Assembly (NCBI GenBank): GCA_964596835.1
Contig: CAZQVV010000017.1
Coordinates: 1-33,568 of the forward strand
Length of the DNA stretch: 33,568 bases
Reading direction: 5' to 3'
Source of the DNA: JAADGZ01 sp964596835
Lineage (GTDB): Bacteria > Pseudomonadota > Gammaproteobacteria > UBA6429 > Thiohalophilaceae
This document shows, piece by piece, positions 15,528 through 23,641 of the stretch (positions are counted from its first letter, which is position 1; every line of letters begins with the position of its first letter). The notes below the pieces were generated by a model. The model was given only the letters and a program-made list of their open reading frames with translations. It searched no databases and was not told the origin of the DNA. The translations under genes were made by a program, and so were the position numbers.

Positions 15528-15780
15528 ATGAATAATCCTGCTACTATTGCTACACGTTATAGCCAAACCGGCACACTCGCCACCAATAAAGTAATCCGTA
15601 ATACCTATACTTTATTGTCCGTGACCCTTTATGTCCGGCCTGATTTTGTACGAAACCAGCAACATTATCCACGGTGGTGAAACCAACTACAGTATGGCAA
15701 CCGTGACTCTCTACGTTTCGATATTTAATCTGTTTACAAGTCTGTTGCACTTGCTCGGCTTTATGAATAGCGATGAATAA
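15528..15780 (+). pseudogene. yccA: yccA-like (Bax inhibitor-1 family) gene with its middle deleted
   Basis: From the ATG at 15528 (AGAGGAA ribosome site upstream) the frame reads MNNPATIATRYSQTGTLATN then KVIRNTYTLLSVTL, the N-terminus of YccA, an FtsH-modulating seven-helix membrane protein. At about 15631 the sequence jumps, in a +1 frame, to SGLILYETSNIIHGGETNY, then SMATVTLYVSIFNLFTSLL and HLLGFMNSDE with stop at 15778-15780, the YccA C-terminus. Some 130 internal codons (most transmembrane helices) are missing and the two parts are out of frame; in the first frame translation ends at TGA after RWW. A clear deletion pseudogene beside another one. Confidence 0.88.
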
Positions 15781-16046
15781 TCACAGGCATACCCATTAAG
15801 CAAACAACTCCGCCATAAGCGGAGTGGTATTGAGTTGTCCAGGCTACCACCGATGGGTTCCATTGTAAGCAGTGGGGGGGGGGGGCACCCCGAAGCAGGC
15901 TGCGGGGTATTAAGTGGTAGGATGGGTAGAACCCATGCAAGCAAACGTGCTGATGGGTAGAGTAAAGAACTTTAAATTTCGAAAATAAACTCTATAAAAA
16001 CAGAATAAATCTGCACTCTAAAGAACCTCAAAATAAAGCGCCCGCA
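15781..16046. repeat. Gene-free debris with repeat fragments and a G12 tract
   Basis: No gene is seen. It holds a 7-bp hairpin ACTCCGC/GCGGAGT (15807-15825), pieces of the GATGGGT-type repeat (near 15852 and at about 15922-15960, with GTAGGATGGGTAGA shared with 26533-26546) and a run of 12 G at 15874-15885 followed by a CCCCG/CGGGG hairpin. It looks like a decayed copy of the repeat found intact between ppc and panD. Confidence 0.55.
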
Positions 16047-16069
16047 TAAAAAAAGCTGCATAAGCAGCT
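16047..16069 (-). terminator. Rho-independent terminator after tRNA-Val
   Basis: On the minus strand AGCTGC-TTAT-GCAGCT forms a 6-bp stem followed directly by seven T. It lies 18 nt past the tRNA CCA end and fits as the terminator of tRNA-Val and perhaps of secDF read-through. Confidence 0.85.
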
Positions 16070-16087
16070 GGTTTTATTAGCTAATTC

Positions 16088-16164
16088 TGGTAGGCGCGAT
16101 TGGATTCGAACCAACGACCCCCACCATGTCAAGGTGGTGCTCTAACCAACTGAGCTACGCGCCT
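16088..16164 (-). tRNA. tRNA-Val (anticodon GAC)
   Basis: A 77-nt cloverleaf with encoded CCA. The acceptor arm pairs AGGCGCG with CGCGCCT, the D-arm holds AGCTCAGTTGGTTAGAGC, the anticodon loop TTGACAT gives GAC, and the T-arm is CGTTGGTTCGAATCCAATC-like. A plausible promoter lies upstream on the minus strand: TTGTAT (16211-16206), 17-bp spacer, TATCTT (16188-16183). Confidence 0.96.
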
Positions 16165-16277
16165 GTTGTCAACTTGGGTAAAAAGATACCTTATTCAGGC
16201 AACAGATACAAGTGCTGGGGACCTGCTTTTCCCGCTGTGTGTGTGGCGGGTTGCAAGCCACCAAAATTCAGTTTCCA

Positions 16278-17219
16278 TCAGAGCGTCCGTTGCTCTGCAT
16301 CTTCGCCCTCTTTCTTCACCGGAACCAGACTGCTGCTGGTAATGTTCATGGCCAGCGCCAGGGTGCTGGCAACATAAATAGAAGAATACGTACCCACAAA
16401 AATGCCAATTATCAAAGCCAGAGCGAAGGAGTGAATAAGTTGCCCGCCGAAGAGGAACATCGCGACAACCACCAACATGGTGGTAAAAGAGGTCATGATG
16501 GTGCGTGACAAAGTCTGATTAAGGGATCGGTTAACCACCTCAATAGGGGGAAGCCTGCGTAACTTACGAAAATTTTCACGAATACGATCAAATACCACGA
16601 TGGTATCATTGAGAGAATACCCAATCACCGCCAGCACGGCCGCCAGCACCGTCAAATCAAAGTCCCACTGAAACAGGGCAAAACAACCCAGCGTGATAGT
16701 CACATCATGCAACAATGCGATAATAGAGCCCAGTGCAAAGCGATATTCAAAACGCGCCATAACATAAAGCAGGATACAACCCAGCGCAATCAGCATCGCC
16801 AGCCCACCGTCATCGCGCAGCTCATTGCCCACCTGGGGACCGACAAATTCCTGCCGACGCATCTTGGCATGATCGCCACTAATCCCATTGAGAACCTTTA
16901 GAACCTTATCGCCAAGCAAGTTGGCATTCTGGCCTTCCTGGGGTGCAATCCGCACCAGGACATCCTGCGCAGTACCGAAGTGTTGCACCACGGCATCCCT
17001 GAAGCCGGCCTTTTCCAAGGCTGCGCGAATAGGCGGTAGATCTACATCCTTCGAATAGCCCACCTCGATCAACGTGCCGCCAGTAAAATCCAGACCGAAA
17101 CTCAGTCCCTTCGTCGCCAGTGCGCCGATGGAAGCGAGAACCATCAAAACGGAAATAGTTATCGCGATCTTGCGAACGCCCATGAAATCAAAATGAGGTT
17201 CTTGTTTAAAAAATTGCAT
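16278..17219 (-). CDS. secF: Protein translocase subunit SecF
   Basis: A 313-residue inner-membrane protein of the RND superfamily that, with SecD and YajC, uses the proton motive force to help SecYEG export proteins. The N-terminal FDFMGVRK and first membrane segment, the GLSFGLDFTGGTLIEVGY signature, and the conserved transmembrane block VIGYSLNDTIVVFDRIRENFRK are all present, giving six predicted membrane helices. The start lies 29 nt after the secD stop. The C-terminus is charged (VKKEGEDAEQRTL). tRNA-Val follows. Confidence 0.96.
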   Translation of the reverse strand: MQFFKQEPHFDFMGVRKIAITISVLMVLASIGALATKGLSFGLDFTGGTLIEVGYSKDVDLPPIRAALEKAGFRDAVVQHFGTAQDVLVRIAPQEGQNANLLGDKVLKVLNGISGDHAKMRRQEFVGPQVGNELRDDGGLAMLIALGCILLYVMARFEYRFALGSIIALLHDVTITLGCFALFQWDFDLTVLAAVLAVIGYSLNDTIVVFDRIRENFRKLRRLPPIEVVNRSLNQTLSRTIMTSFTTMLVVVAMFLFGGQLIHSFALALIIGIFVGTYSSIYVASTLALAMNITSSSLVPVKKEGEDAEQRTL

Positions 17220-17248
17220 GAATCCTGTCCGCTAAATTTAGATAAAAG

Positions 17249-19105
17249 TTAGATTGAAAGTTTTTTAATGCGACGGCCACCGACAATCAGGTTGATAATC
17301 GCACGGGTGCCCATAATGGCCGTAAACAGGGAGGTCACAATGCCAATGGAAAGCGTAATCGCAAAGCCCTTGATCGGCCCAGTGCCGAATATATACAACA
17401 CAACCGCCGCGATCAGAGTGGTGATATTCGCATCGGCAATAGTGGATAGCGCCTTGTCATAACCCGCCTGGATGCTCGATTGTGGCGTGTTGCCGATGCG
17501 TAACTCCTCGCGGATGCGTTCGAAAATGAGTACGTTGGCGTCCACCGCCATGCCCACCGTCAGTACGATACCGGCAATACCCGGCATGGTCAGGGTGGCC
17601 TGCAACAATGACAGCAGAGCGACGATCAGCACCAGGTTCATCACCAGTGCAAGATTGGCAACCATGCCGAAGCCCCGATACCAGACGCCCATAAAGACCA
17701 CGACCATCAACATGCCGATAATGACCGAGCGCGTGCCCCTGTTGATGTTGTCCTGGCCCAGACTTGGACCGATGGTGCGCTCCTCAACAATACGAATAGG
17801 GGCAGCCAGCGCGCCGGCGCGTAGTAACAGCGCCAGGTTTTGAGACTCTTTGGCGCTATCCAGCCCGGTAATCTGAAAGCGGCTGCTGAACACGCCCTGA
17901 ATGGTAGCCACGTTGATCACTTCTTCGATTTTGCGTGTCGTGGCCACTTTCTTGCCATCCACCATGAGCGTGGTGGGCTTGTGTTCAATGAAGACTACGG
18001 CCATGGGCTTTTTCAGATTTTCCCTGGTAGTTCTGGCCATGCTGCGCGCACCAGCACCGTCCAGGTTTATCATCACCATAGGACTGCCCGAAGTCCGGTC
18101 AAAACCGGAAGTCGCATTGGTAATGCGATCACCGGTAATGATCACCCGTTTTTTCAACAGAACATATTGGCCATTGCGTTCGCGGTAGAGGCGCGAACCC
18201 GGCGGGACATGGCCTGCCTGAGCACTGGCGACGGTATGGTCCACGTCCACCAGACGGAATTCCAACGTGGCCGTGGCGCTGAGGATTTTCTTGGCTCGGG
18301 CGCTGTCCTGGATACCGGGCAATTGCACTACAATGTGGGAATCACCCTGCTGCTGAATGACGGGTTCAGCCACGCCCAGTTCATTGACACGGTTACGCAG
18401 GGTGATGACGTTTTGTTGCACCGCATGTAGTTCCAGATTATGCAGGGCTTTTTTGGTCATGCGACCGATAATCAGGTACGCACCTTCGGCATCTTCGTCA
18501 TGTAGCGTCAGATCGCGGGTCTGGCTGCGAATGGCGTTCTTGGCCTGATCCCGCAAGGCGGCGGTGCGGAACTTCAGTTTCAGAGTCTGGCCTTGCTGGT
18601 TAATGGCGAGATAACGGATTTTCTTGCCCCGCAGCAAGCCCCGGAAATCATTGCTATAACGCTCATAGGCCTGGCGGATGACGGTTTCGGTATCCACTGC
18701 CATGAGAAAGTGCAGCCCCCCGCGCAAGTCCAGTCCCAAATACATGGGCAAGGCATGAATATCGGTCAGCCATGCAGGCGAAGCCGGTGCGAGATTCAAA
18801 GCCACCGTATAGTTATCACCCAGTTCTTTTTTCACCAGATCAGACGCTTTGAGCTGTTGCTCGACGTTGGAAAAGCGAATCAGCAGTCCATCGTCCCCCA
18901 GGTGTATGTTACGAAAGGGAATATTTTTTGATTTCAAGAGGCTGCGAAGCTGGGCCTCCGTTCTCGTATCGACGGTCGTGGTGCGGGTAGCGGAAATCTG
19001 CAGGGCTGGATTCGAACCATAAAGATTCGGCAATGCGTATACTGCACCTATGAGAACGGTGAACAGAATGAGTAGATACTTCCAGGTCGGGTATTGATTC
19101 AACAT
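17249..19105 (-). CDS. secD: Protein translocase subunit SecD
   Basis: A 618-residue partner of SecF. It has an N-terminal membrane helix (YLLILFTVLIGAVYALPNLYG), the LGLDLRGGLHFLMAVD motif, the large periplasmic P1 region, and a C-terminal membrane domain with GIVLTVGMAVDANVLIFERIREELR, where the Asp in GMAVDANV is the residue linked to proton flow. Full length for a gammaproteobacterial SecD. The order yajC-secD-secF on one strand is the usual operon; the gap to yajC is about 96 nt with no gene in it. Confidence 0.97.
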   Translation of the reverse strand: MLNQYPTWKYLLILFTVLIGAVYALPNLYGSNPALQISATRTTTVDTRTEAQLRSLLKSKNIPFRNIHLGDDGLLIRFSNVEQQLKASDLVKKELGDNYTVALNLAPASPAWLTDIHALPMYLGLDLRGGLHFLMAVDTETVIRQAYERYSNDFRGLLRGKKIRYLAINQQGQTLKLKFRTAALRDQAKNAIRSQTRDLTLHDEDAEGAYLIIGRMTKKALHNLELHAVQQNVITLRNRVNELGVAEPVIQQQGDSHIVVQLPGIQDSARAKKILSATATLEFRLVDVDHTVASAQAGHVPPGSRLYRERNGQYVLLKKRVIITGDRITNATSGFDRTSGSPMVMINLDGAGARSMARTTRENLKKPMAVVFIEHKPTTLMVDGKKVATTRKIEEVINVATIQGVFSSRFQITGLDSAKESQNLALLLRAGALAAPIRIVEERTIGPSLGQDNINRGTRSVIIGMLMVVVFMGVWYRGFGMVANLALVMNLVLIVALLSLLQATLTMPGIAGIVLTVGMAVDANVLIFERIREELRIGNTPQSSIQAGYDKALSTIADANITTLIAAVVLYIFGTGPIKGFAITLSIGIVTSLFTAIMGTRAIINLIVGGRRIKKLSI

Positions 19106-19201
19106 GTCGCCATCATCCAGCGCGCCATCCAGCAGCCTCCTCAGCCACAGGACGTGCGATTATTGTTTTTACTAAAGTGTTAAAAAGAAAACGGGCAGGA
19201 T

Positions 19202-19537
19202 TTATTTGGCTGCCGCCTTGATTGTGCCTTTGGGCAAGACCGTCATCACGGCCAGCTTCTGCAGTCTGACCTTGACGTTCTCGCCAAGTTCAACCGTCAC
19301 ATATTCTTCGCCTACATCGGTGATCTTGCCAAGCAGGCCGCCATTGGTCACGATCTCGTCGCCTTTACCAATCGCCTCCACCATGTTGCGATGCTCTTTG
19401 GTTTTTTTCTGCTGTGGACGAATCAGCAAAAAATAGAAAATAACGATCATGCCGCCAAAGAAAATTAAAGAAAGCATAGGGTTGCCCTGCGCTGCGGGGG
19501 TGCCTTCAGCCAGTGCATCAGTAATAAAGAAACTCAT
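19202..19537 (-). CDS. yajC: Sec translocon accessory protein YajC
   Basis: A 111-residue single-pass inner-membrane protein. The membrane helix (MLSLIFFGGMIVIFYFLLIRP) is followed by the family hallmark RPQQKKTKEHRNMVEAIGKGDEIVTNGGLLGKI and a small basic cytoplasmic domain. It forms a subcomplex with SecDF. It lies between tgt and secD, the classic gammaproteobacterial arrangement, 117 nt after the tgt stop. Confidence 0.97.
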   Translation of the reverse strand: MSFFITDALAEGTPAAQGNPMLSLIFFGGMIVIFYFLLIRPQQKKTKEHRNMVEAIGKGDEIVTNGGLLGKITDVGEEYVTVELGENVKVRLQKLAVMTVLPKGTIKAAAK

Positions 19538-19654
19538 TTATACAGATTCCTTTAATAATTAAAGAAAATGGAAAAATTCCGCCAGCAGGCGAAGCTTGCC
19601 GTGCGGTGTGCCCAGGGTGCTTATAATAACCGCCTCCCTGTTTTTTGGGCGCCA

Positions 19655-20812
19655 TTATGACACAGCTGGAGCCGATTGGTCGCGCATGGCGTAAAATTCC
19701 TGCACGAAATTTTCCAGCCGATTTTCGGTGATCGCCGCCCGTAAGTCCTGCATCAGCATCTGGTAGTAATGCAGATTATGAATGGTGTTCAAGCGCGCCC
19801 CCAGAATCTCGCTGGCCCGATCCAGGTGGCGTAAATACGCGCGGCTGTAATTTTTGCAGGTATAGCAATCACAATTTTCATCTACCGGTCCCGTATCGTG
19901 GGTATGGCAGGCATTGCGAATACGCAGCATGCCGCTGGAAGTAAACAAATAACCGTTGCGGGCATTGCGCGTCGGCATCACGCAGTCGAACATATCAATT
20001 CCCCGGCGCACACTTTCCACTAAATCTTCAGGCGTGCCCACCCCCATCAGGTAGCGCGCCCTCTCCACTGGCAGCCGAGGTTGCAGATAGGTGAGTATCT
20101 TGTGCATTTCGTCCTTGGGTTCGCCGACTGACAAACCGCCGATAGCGTAACCGTCGAAGTCAATTTCGAGCAGACCGGTCAGGGATTCCGCCCGCAGATC
20201 GGGGTACATGCCGCCCTGAACAATGCCGAACAAAGCTGAAGGATTATCGCCGTGGGCAAGCTTGCAGCGCGCAGCCCAGCGCAGGGACAACTGCATAGAT
20301 GCGCACGCCTGTTCTTCTGTGGCCGGATAAGGGGTGCATTCATCGAAGATCATAACGACATCCGAACCCAGGGCATGCTGCACCTGGATGGACTCCTCCG
20401 GGCTGAGAAAAATTTTATCACCATTGACCGGGGAACGAAAATGCACTCCCTCTTCGGTGATCTTCGCCGCGACCGCCCCATCACCCCGGCTCCCGGCCCG
20501 CTGCTGCGCCTCGGCACCCAGCGACCAAACCTGAAAACCGCCTGAATCGGTGAGAATTGGTCCGTTCCAGTGCATAAAATCATGCAGATCACCATGTTCA
20601 CGAATAATTTCTGTACCCGGACGCAGCATCAGATGAAAGGTGTTGCCAAGAATAATCTCCGCGCCCAGCTCTCGCAGTTCCTCCGGAGTCATGGCCTTGA
20701 CCGTGCCATAGGTGCCCACCGGCATAAAAGCCGGGGTTTGCACCGTCCCGCGATCGAAGATGAGTTGCCCGCGCCTGGCAGCGCCATCGGTATTGAATAA
20801 TTCAAATTTCAT
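19655..20812 (-). CDS. tgt: tRNA-guanine transglycosylase
   Basis: A 385-residue enzyme exchanging guanine-34 for preQ1 in tRNAs with GUN anticodons, the insertion step of queuosine synthesis. Visible are TDSGGFQVWSL (substrate Asp), GGLSVGEPK, DCVMPTRNARNGYLFT (nucleophile Asp region) and the zinc site C-D-C-Y-T-C with a downstream His (AYLRHLDRA). Length is normal. queA, the next pathway enzyme, lies immediately upstream on the same strand, separated by a 146-nt gap largely filled by an inverted repeat. Confidence 0.97.
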   Translation of the reverse strand: MKFELFNTDGAARRGQLIFDRGTVQTPAFMPVGTYGTVKAMTPEELRELGAEIILGNTFHLMLRPGTEIIREHGDLHDFMHWNGPILTDSGGFQVWSLGAEAQQRAGSRGDGAVAAKITEEGVHFRSPVNGDKIFLSPEESIQVQHALGSDVVMIFDECTPYPATEEQACASMQLSLRWAARCKLAHGDNPSALFGIVQGGMYPDLRAESLTGLLEIDFDGYAIGGLSVGEPKDEMHKILTYLQPRLPVERARYLMGVGTPEDLVESVRRGIDMFDCVMPTRNARNGYLFTSSGMLRIRNACHTHDTGPVDENCDCYTCKNYSRAYLRHLDRASEILGARLNTIHNLHYYQMLMQDLRAAITENRLENFVQEFYAMRDQSAPAVS

Positions 20813-20867
20813 GATTCAGAACTGAGGTATCTCCACGAATATTTTCTAACAGTCAAAAGCTTGTCTG

Positions 20868-20979
20868 TCCGCCAATGAACGCGAATACACGCCAAGTAAA
20901 GGCATATGCATTCATGGTTGTATTCCGCGCCCCAAGCACATAAATATAATATTGGCGTTTATTCGCGTTCATTGGCGGA
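20868..20979. repeat. 28-bp near-perfect inverted repeat at the queA 3' end
   Basis: The left arm (20868-20895) and right arm (20952-20979) are inverse complements with one mismatch over 28 bp; both begin TCCGCCAATGAACGCGAAT when read inward. The loop is about 56 nt. The right arm overlaps the end of queA and supplies its last residues and stop codon. It looks like a miniature inserted repeat rather than a terminator, as no T-tract follows. Confidence 0.8.
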
Positions 20980-22029
20980 TATTTCTTTTATCTGTTTAGA
21001 AAGAAACATCGCATCGCCATAGCTGAAAAACCGGTAGCCTTCCTTCACGGCATGCTGGTAGGCGCGCATGATATTCTCATAGCCGGCAAAAGCGCTGACT
21101 AACATCAACAAAGTCGATTCCGGCAGGTGAAAATTGGTGATCAGCGCATCCACCACCCTGAAATCAAAACCGGGGGTAATAAAAATATCCGTGTCGCCGG
21201 AAAAAGGCATGAGTTCACCCGACAAGGCAGCGGTTTCCAGGCTGCGTACGCTGGTGGTCCCCACTGCGATTACCCGTCCCCCCCGCGCCCGGGTTTCCTG
21301 CACCTGCGTACACACAGCCTCACTGACTTCCAGCCATTCAGAGTGCATACGATGATCCTCAATATTCTCCACCCGCACCGGCTGGAAGGTGCCCGCCCCC
21401 ACATGCAGAGTGACACAGGCGCTGGCAACACCCTGCTTCTTCAGTTTATCCAGCATCAGGTTGCTAAAATGCAACCCTGCCGTGGGAGCCGCCACTGCCC
21501 CGTTCCGCCGGGCGTAGACGGTCTGGTAACGCTCCCAGTCAAAGTCCCGCTTATCTTCCCGCTTAATATAGGGCGGCAGCGGCATGTGTCCGAATTCATC
21601 CAGAATCGCCTTCACGTTACGTGCGGAATCCGTGTTATCAGTAAAACGCAGTTCAAAGAGATCCGCCATACGCCCCAGCACCTCAGCCTCAACCGTCTGT
21701 GACAGCCGTAAACGGCTTCCCGTTTTCGGGGATTTACTGGCGCGCACATGGGCCAGCACTCGCTGGTTATCCAGCAACCGTTCCACCAGCACCTCCACCT
21801 GGCCACCGGTGTCCTTACGCCCATAAAGACGCGCAGGGATCACGCGGGTATCATTCATCACCAGCAAGTCGCCCGGGCGCAATAATGCCGGAAGATCGCT
21901 AAAATGCCGATCCGTAAAAGCGCCATCGTTGCCTTCCAGGCACAACAGACGACTGGCCGTTCGTTCCGTCGCCGGATACTGGGCGATCAGCGTCTCGGGA
22001 AGAGGGTATTGGAAATCACTGAGCTTCAC
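20959..22029 (-). CDS. queA: S-adenosylmethionine:tRNA ribosyltransferase-isomerase
   Basis: A 356-residue enzyme that moves the ribosyl group of SAM onto preQ1 in tRNA to give epoxyqueuosine. It shows the family N-terminus (DFQYPLPETLIAQYPATERTASRLL), LLVMNDTRVIPARLYG, PTAGLHFS, LHVGAGTFQPVR and TNFHLPESTLLMLVSAFAG. The start codon is GTG and its ribosome site is poor. The C-terminal tail ISANERE is encoded inside an inverted repeat and is probably a late replacement of the native end. It heads the queA-tgt-yajC-secDF series. Confidence 0.96.
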   Translation of the reverse strand: MKLSDFQYPLPETLIAQYPATERTASRLLCLEGNDGAFTDRHFSDLPALLRPGDLLVMNDTRVIPARLYGRKDTGGQVEVLVERLLDNQRVLAHVRASKSPKTGSRLRLSQTVEAEVLGRMADLFELRFTDNTDSARNVKAILDEFGHMPLPPYIKREDKRDFDWERYQTVYARRNGAVAAPTAGLHFSNLMLDKLKKQGVASACVTLHVGAGTFQPVRVENIEDHRMHSEWLEVSEAVCTQVQETRARGGRVIAVGTTSVRSLETAALSGELMPFSGDTDIFITPGFDFRVVDALITNFHLPESTLLMLVSAFAGYENIMRAYQHAVKEGYRFFSYGDAMFLSKQIKEISANERE

Positions 22030-22310
22030 GGCGCGCAGAATAGCAGATTGCCGGACAGATTTTTACTTTCGACTCATCAGCCTGCCAGGATCAGGCAAGC
22101 GTATACAGCTTAGATCCTCATTACGTATAAAATCATGCCGGAAGGACTGGGGGTTTGGACATGTCCGCAGCAACATCTGCCCTGCCGGTAGCATGAGTTA
22201 CATATCTGGAATAAGTTTAATTAAACCGTAACACTATCTCACTAAACTACGGCTTTGCAGTTTACCAAATCATAAGGGATCAATGCGATATAAAATATGA
22301 GGGAATAAAA

Positions 22311-23129
22311 ATGTCTGACAATATGAAAATGCGTTTTAAAGCGTTCGTTGCAGTGGCGGCGGTTTCCAGCAGCCTGTTTTCCTTAAACATAGCCCATGCG
22401 ACTGCGGTTGTTCAATGTGGTTCCGCTGTTTGCGCGACCAACTTCAGTGTCTCTTTCAACGGTAATAAGACGGGTGGTGGGCAGTTGTTATACGATGCCG
22501 CAACGGGTGACGTTTCACTCAACATGGATAGTAACAGCATCACCGGTAACGGTATGATTCAGAACGGTATGATGACGTGGGCCATGGGCGATGGTTCGAA
22601 GATCACCCTTAACTCCCTGTCGGGTAATACCGACCCGATCATCAACTTCGGAATCGGTGCGACAACCAAGACCTCCGGTGCAACGTTTGCGATGAACTTC
22701 GATTTACCCATCGCCATTGACGGTCTGATAAATGCCAGTTCAAGTGTCTCCTACTCACTCACATCAGGCACTGCGGCAGGTGCGCAGGTGGCACCCATCA
22801 GTGGTAAAGTGGTTTCAGCCTGGGACGTTGATACCAGTATCGGTGGGCTGGGTTCACTTAACAAAGGTGTCGATATCGGTGACCGCTTTTTCTTTACCGG
22901 TGGCCCGCAAACGCACAACTCCCCAATTTATACCGCCAATAACCAGTTTACCGGCAATCTGGCCTATGATCTGATGACGGTACAAATTGGTTTTTCTCTG
23001 AGTTCAAACAGCTCGGTCGGCATGTCCGGTTTTGTCAATCAGTCCGCCGTGCCGGTACCCGCAGCAATGTGGCTTTTCGGCTCTGGTTTGCTTGGTTTAC
23101 TGGGCGTAGCTCGCCGTAAGAAAACCTAG
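22311..23129 (+). CDS. PEP-CTERM (VPxPA-type) exported protein
   Basis: A 272-residue secreted protein. It has a Sec signal peptide (to about residue 31, ending AHA), a Gly/Ser/Thr/Asn-rich beta-type body with few charges, and a C-terminal sorting tail: VPVPAAMWLFGSGLLGLLGV then ARRKK. This is the exosortase-recognition layout (motif, membrane helix, basic end), so the protein is expected to be cut after inner-membrane insertion and passed to the envelope or matrix. A TGAGGGA ribosome site lies 6 nt before the ATG. No exosortase or exopolysaccharide gene is in the window. The body is not recognised. Confidence 0.85.
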   Translation: MSDNMKMRFKAFVAVAAVSSSLFSLNIAHATAVVQCGSAVCATNFSVSFNGNKTGGGQLLYDAATGDVSLNMDSNSITGNGMIQNGMMTWAMGDGSKITLNSLSGNTDPIINFGIGATTKTSGATFAMNFDLPIAIDGLINASSSVSYSLTSGTAAGAQVAPISGKVVSAWDVDTSIGGLGSLNKGVDIGDRFFFTGGPQTHNSPIYTANNQFTGNLAYDLMTVQIGFSLSSNSSVGMSGFVNQSAVPVPAAMWLFGSGLLGLLGVARRKKT

Positions 23130-23149
23130 GGCACAACCGTACCAACCTC

Positions 23150-23183
23150 AAGAAAGGCGGCCAGAAGACCGCCTTTCTTATTT
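23150..23183 (+). terminator. Terminator of the PEP-CTERM gene
   Basis: Perfect 11-bp stem AAGAAAGGCGG / CCGCCTTTCTT with an 8-nt loop, followed by a short ATTTC tail, 21 nt after the stop codon. The weak T-run leaves some read-through possible. Confidence 0.8.
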
Positions 23184-23297
23184 CAGGGACACCGCGAATC
23201 CCCCATATTAGGCACAGAGCAGCCGGATCTTAATCATCACCTGGGCTAAAAATCTCCCCGCTTAACAGTCCCTAATTGGGACTTGATCACATCCCCT

Positions 23298-23326
23298 TTT
23301 ACAAGCCTCCTCTGTCTCTCTATAAT
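23298..23326 (+). promoter_or_regulatory. Promoter of tRNA-Leu(CAA)
   Basis: TTTACA (23298-23303), 17-bp spacer, TATAAT (23321-23326), followed by a GC-rich ACGCCGC stretch of the kind that gives stable-RNA promoters stringent control. The tRNA starts 18 nt after the -10. Confidence 0.85.
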
Positions 23327-23344
23327 ACGCCGCTTGTTGATGAT

Positions 23345-23429
23345 GGCTGAGTGGCGGAATTGGTAGACGCGCTGCACTCAAAATGCAGTTCCTTCGGGAG
23401 TGCCGGTTCGATTCCGGCCTCAGCTACCA
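23345..23429 (+). tRNA. tRNA-Leu (anticodon CAA)
   Basis: An 85-nt class II tRNA with encoded CCA. The acceptor pairs GGCTGAG with CTCAGCT, the D-arm contains GGCGGAATTGGTAGACGC typical of tRNA-Leu, the anticodon stem-loop CTGCA-CTCAAAA-TGCAG gives CAA, the long variable arm is TTCCTTCGGGAG-type, and the T-arm is GCCGGTTCGATTCCGGC. Confidence 0.97.
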
Positions 23430-23577
23430 ACATTTGACTCCCCGACCAGGAGCCATCGGTGCTCGCCTGTTCCGGGCGGTTTCAAAGGCAGGAATACCCA
23501 TTCCCCAAATCAATCAGTCCCATGAGTATTTATCCCGATTTTCCCTGTATAAAGCAAACACCTGCCTGGATTGCAAG

Positions 23578-23608
23578 TTGAACAAACCCGCGCCATACCC
23601 GGTATAAT
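23578..23608 (+). promoter_or_regulatory. Probable ppc promoter
   Basis: A consensus TATAAT at 23603-23608 is preceded by TTGAAC at 23578-23583, a rather long 19-bp spacing. Transcription would start near 23615, about 27 nt before the ppc ATG. Confidence 0.6.
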
Positions 23609-23641
23609 CGCGGGATTGGGCCATAACCAGACCTAAAAAAT

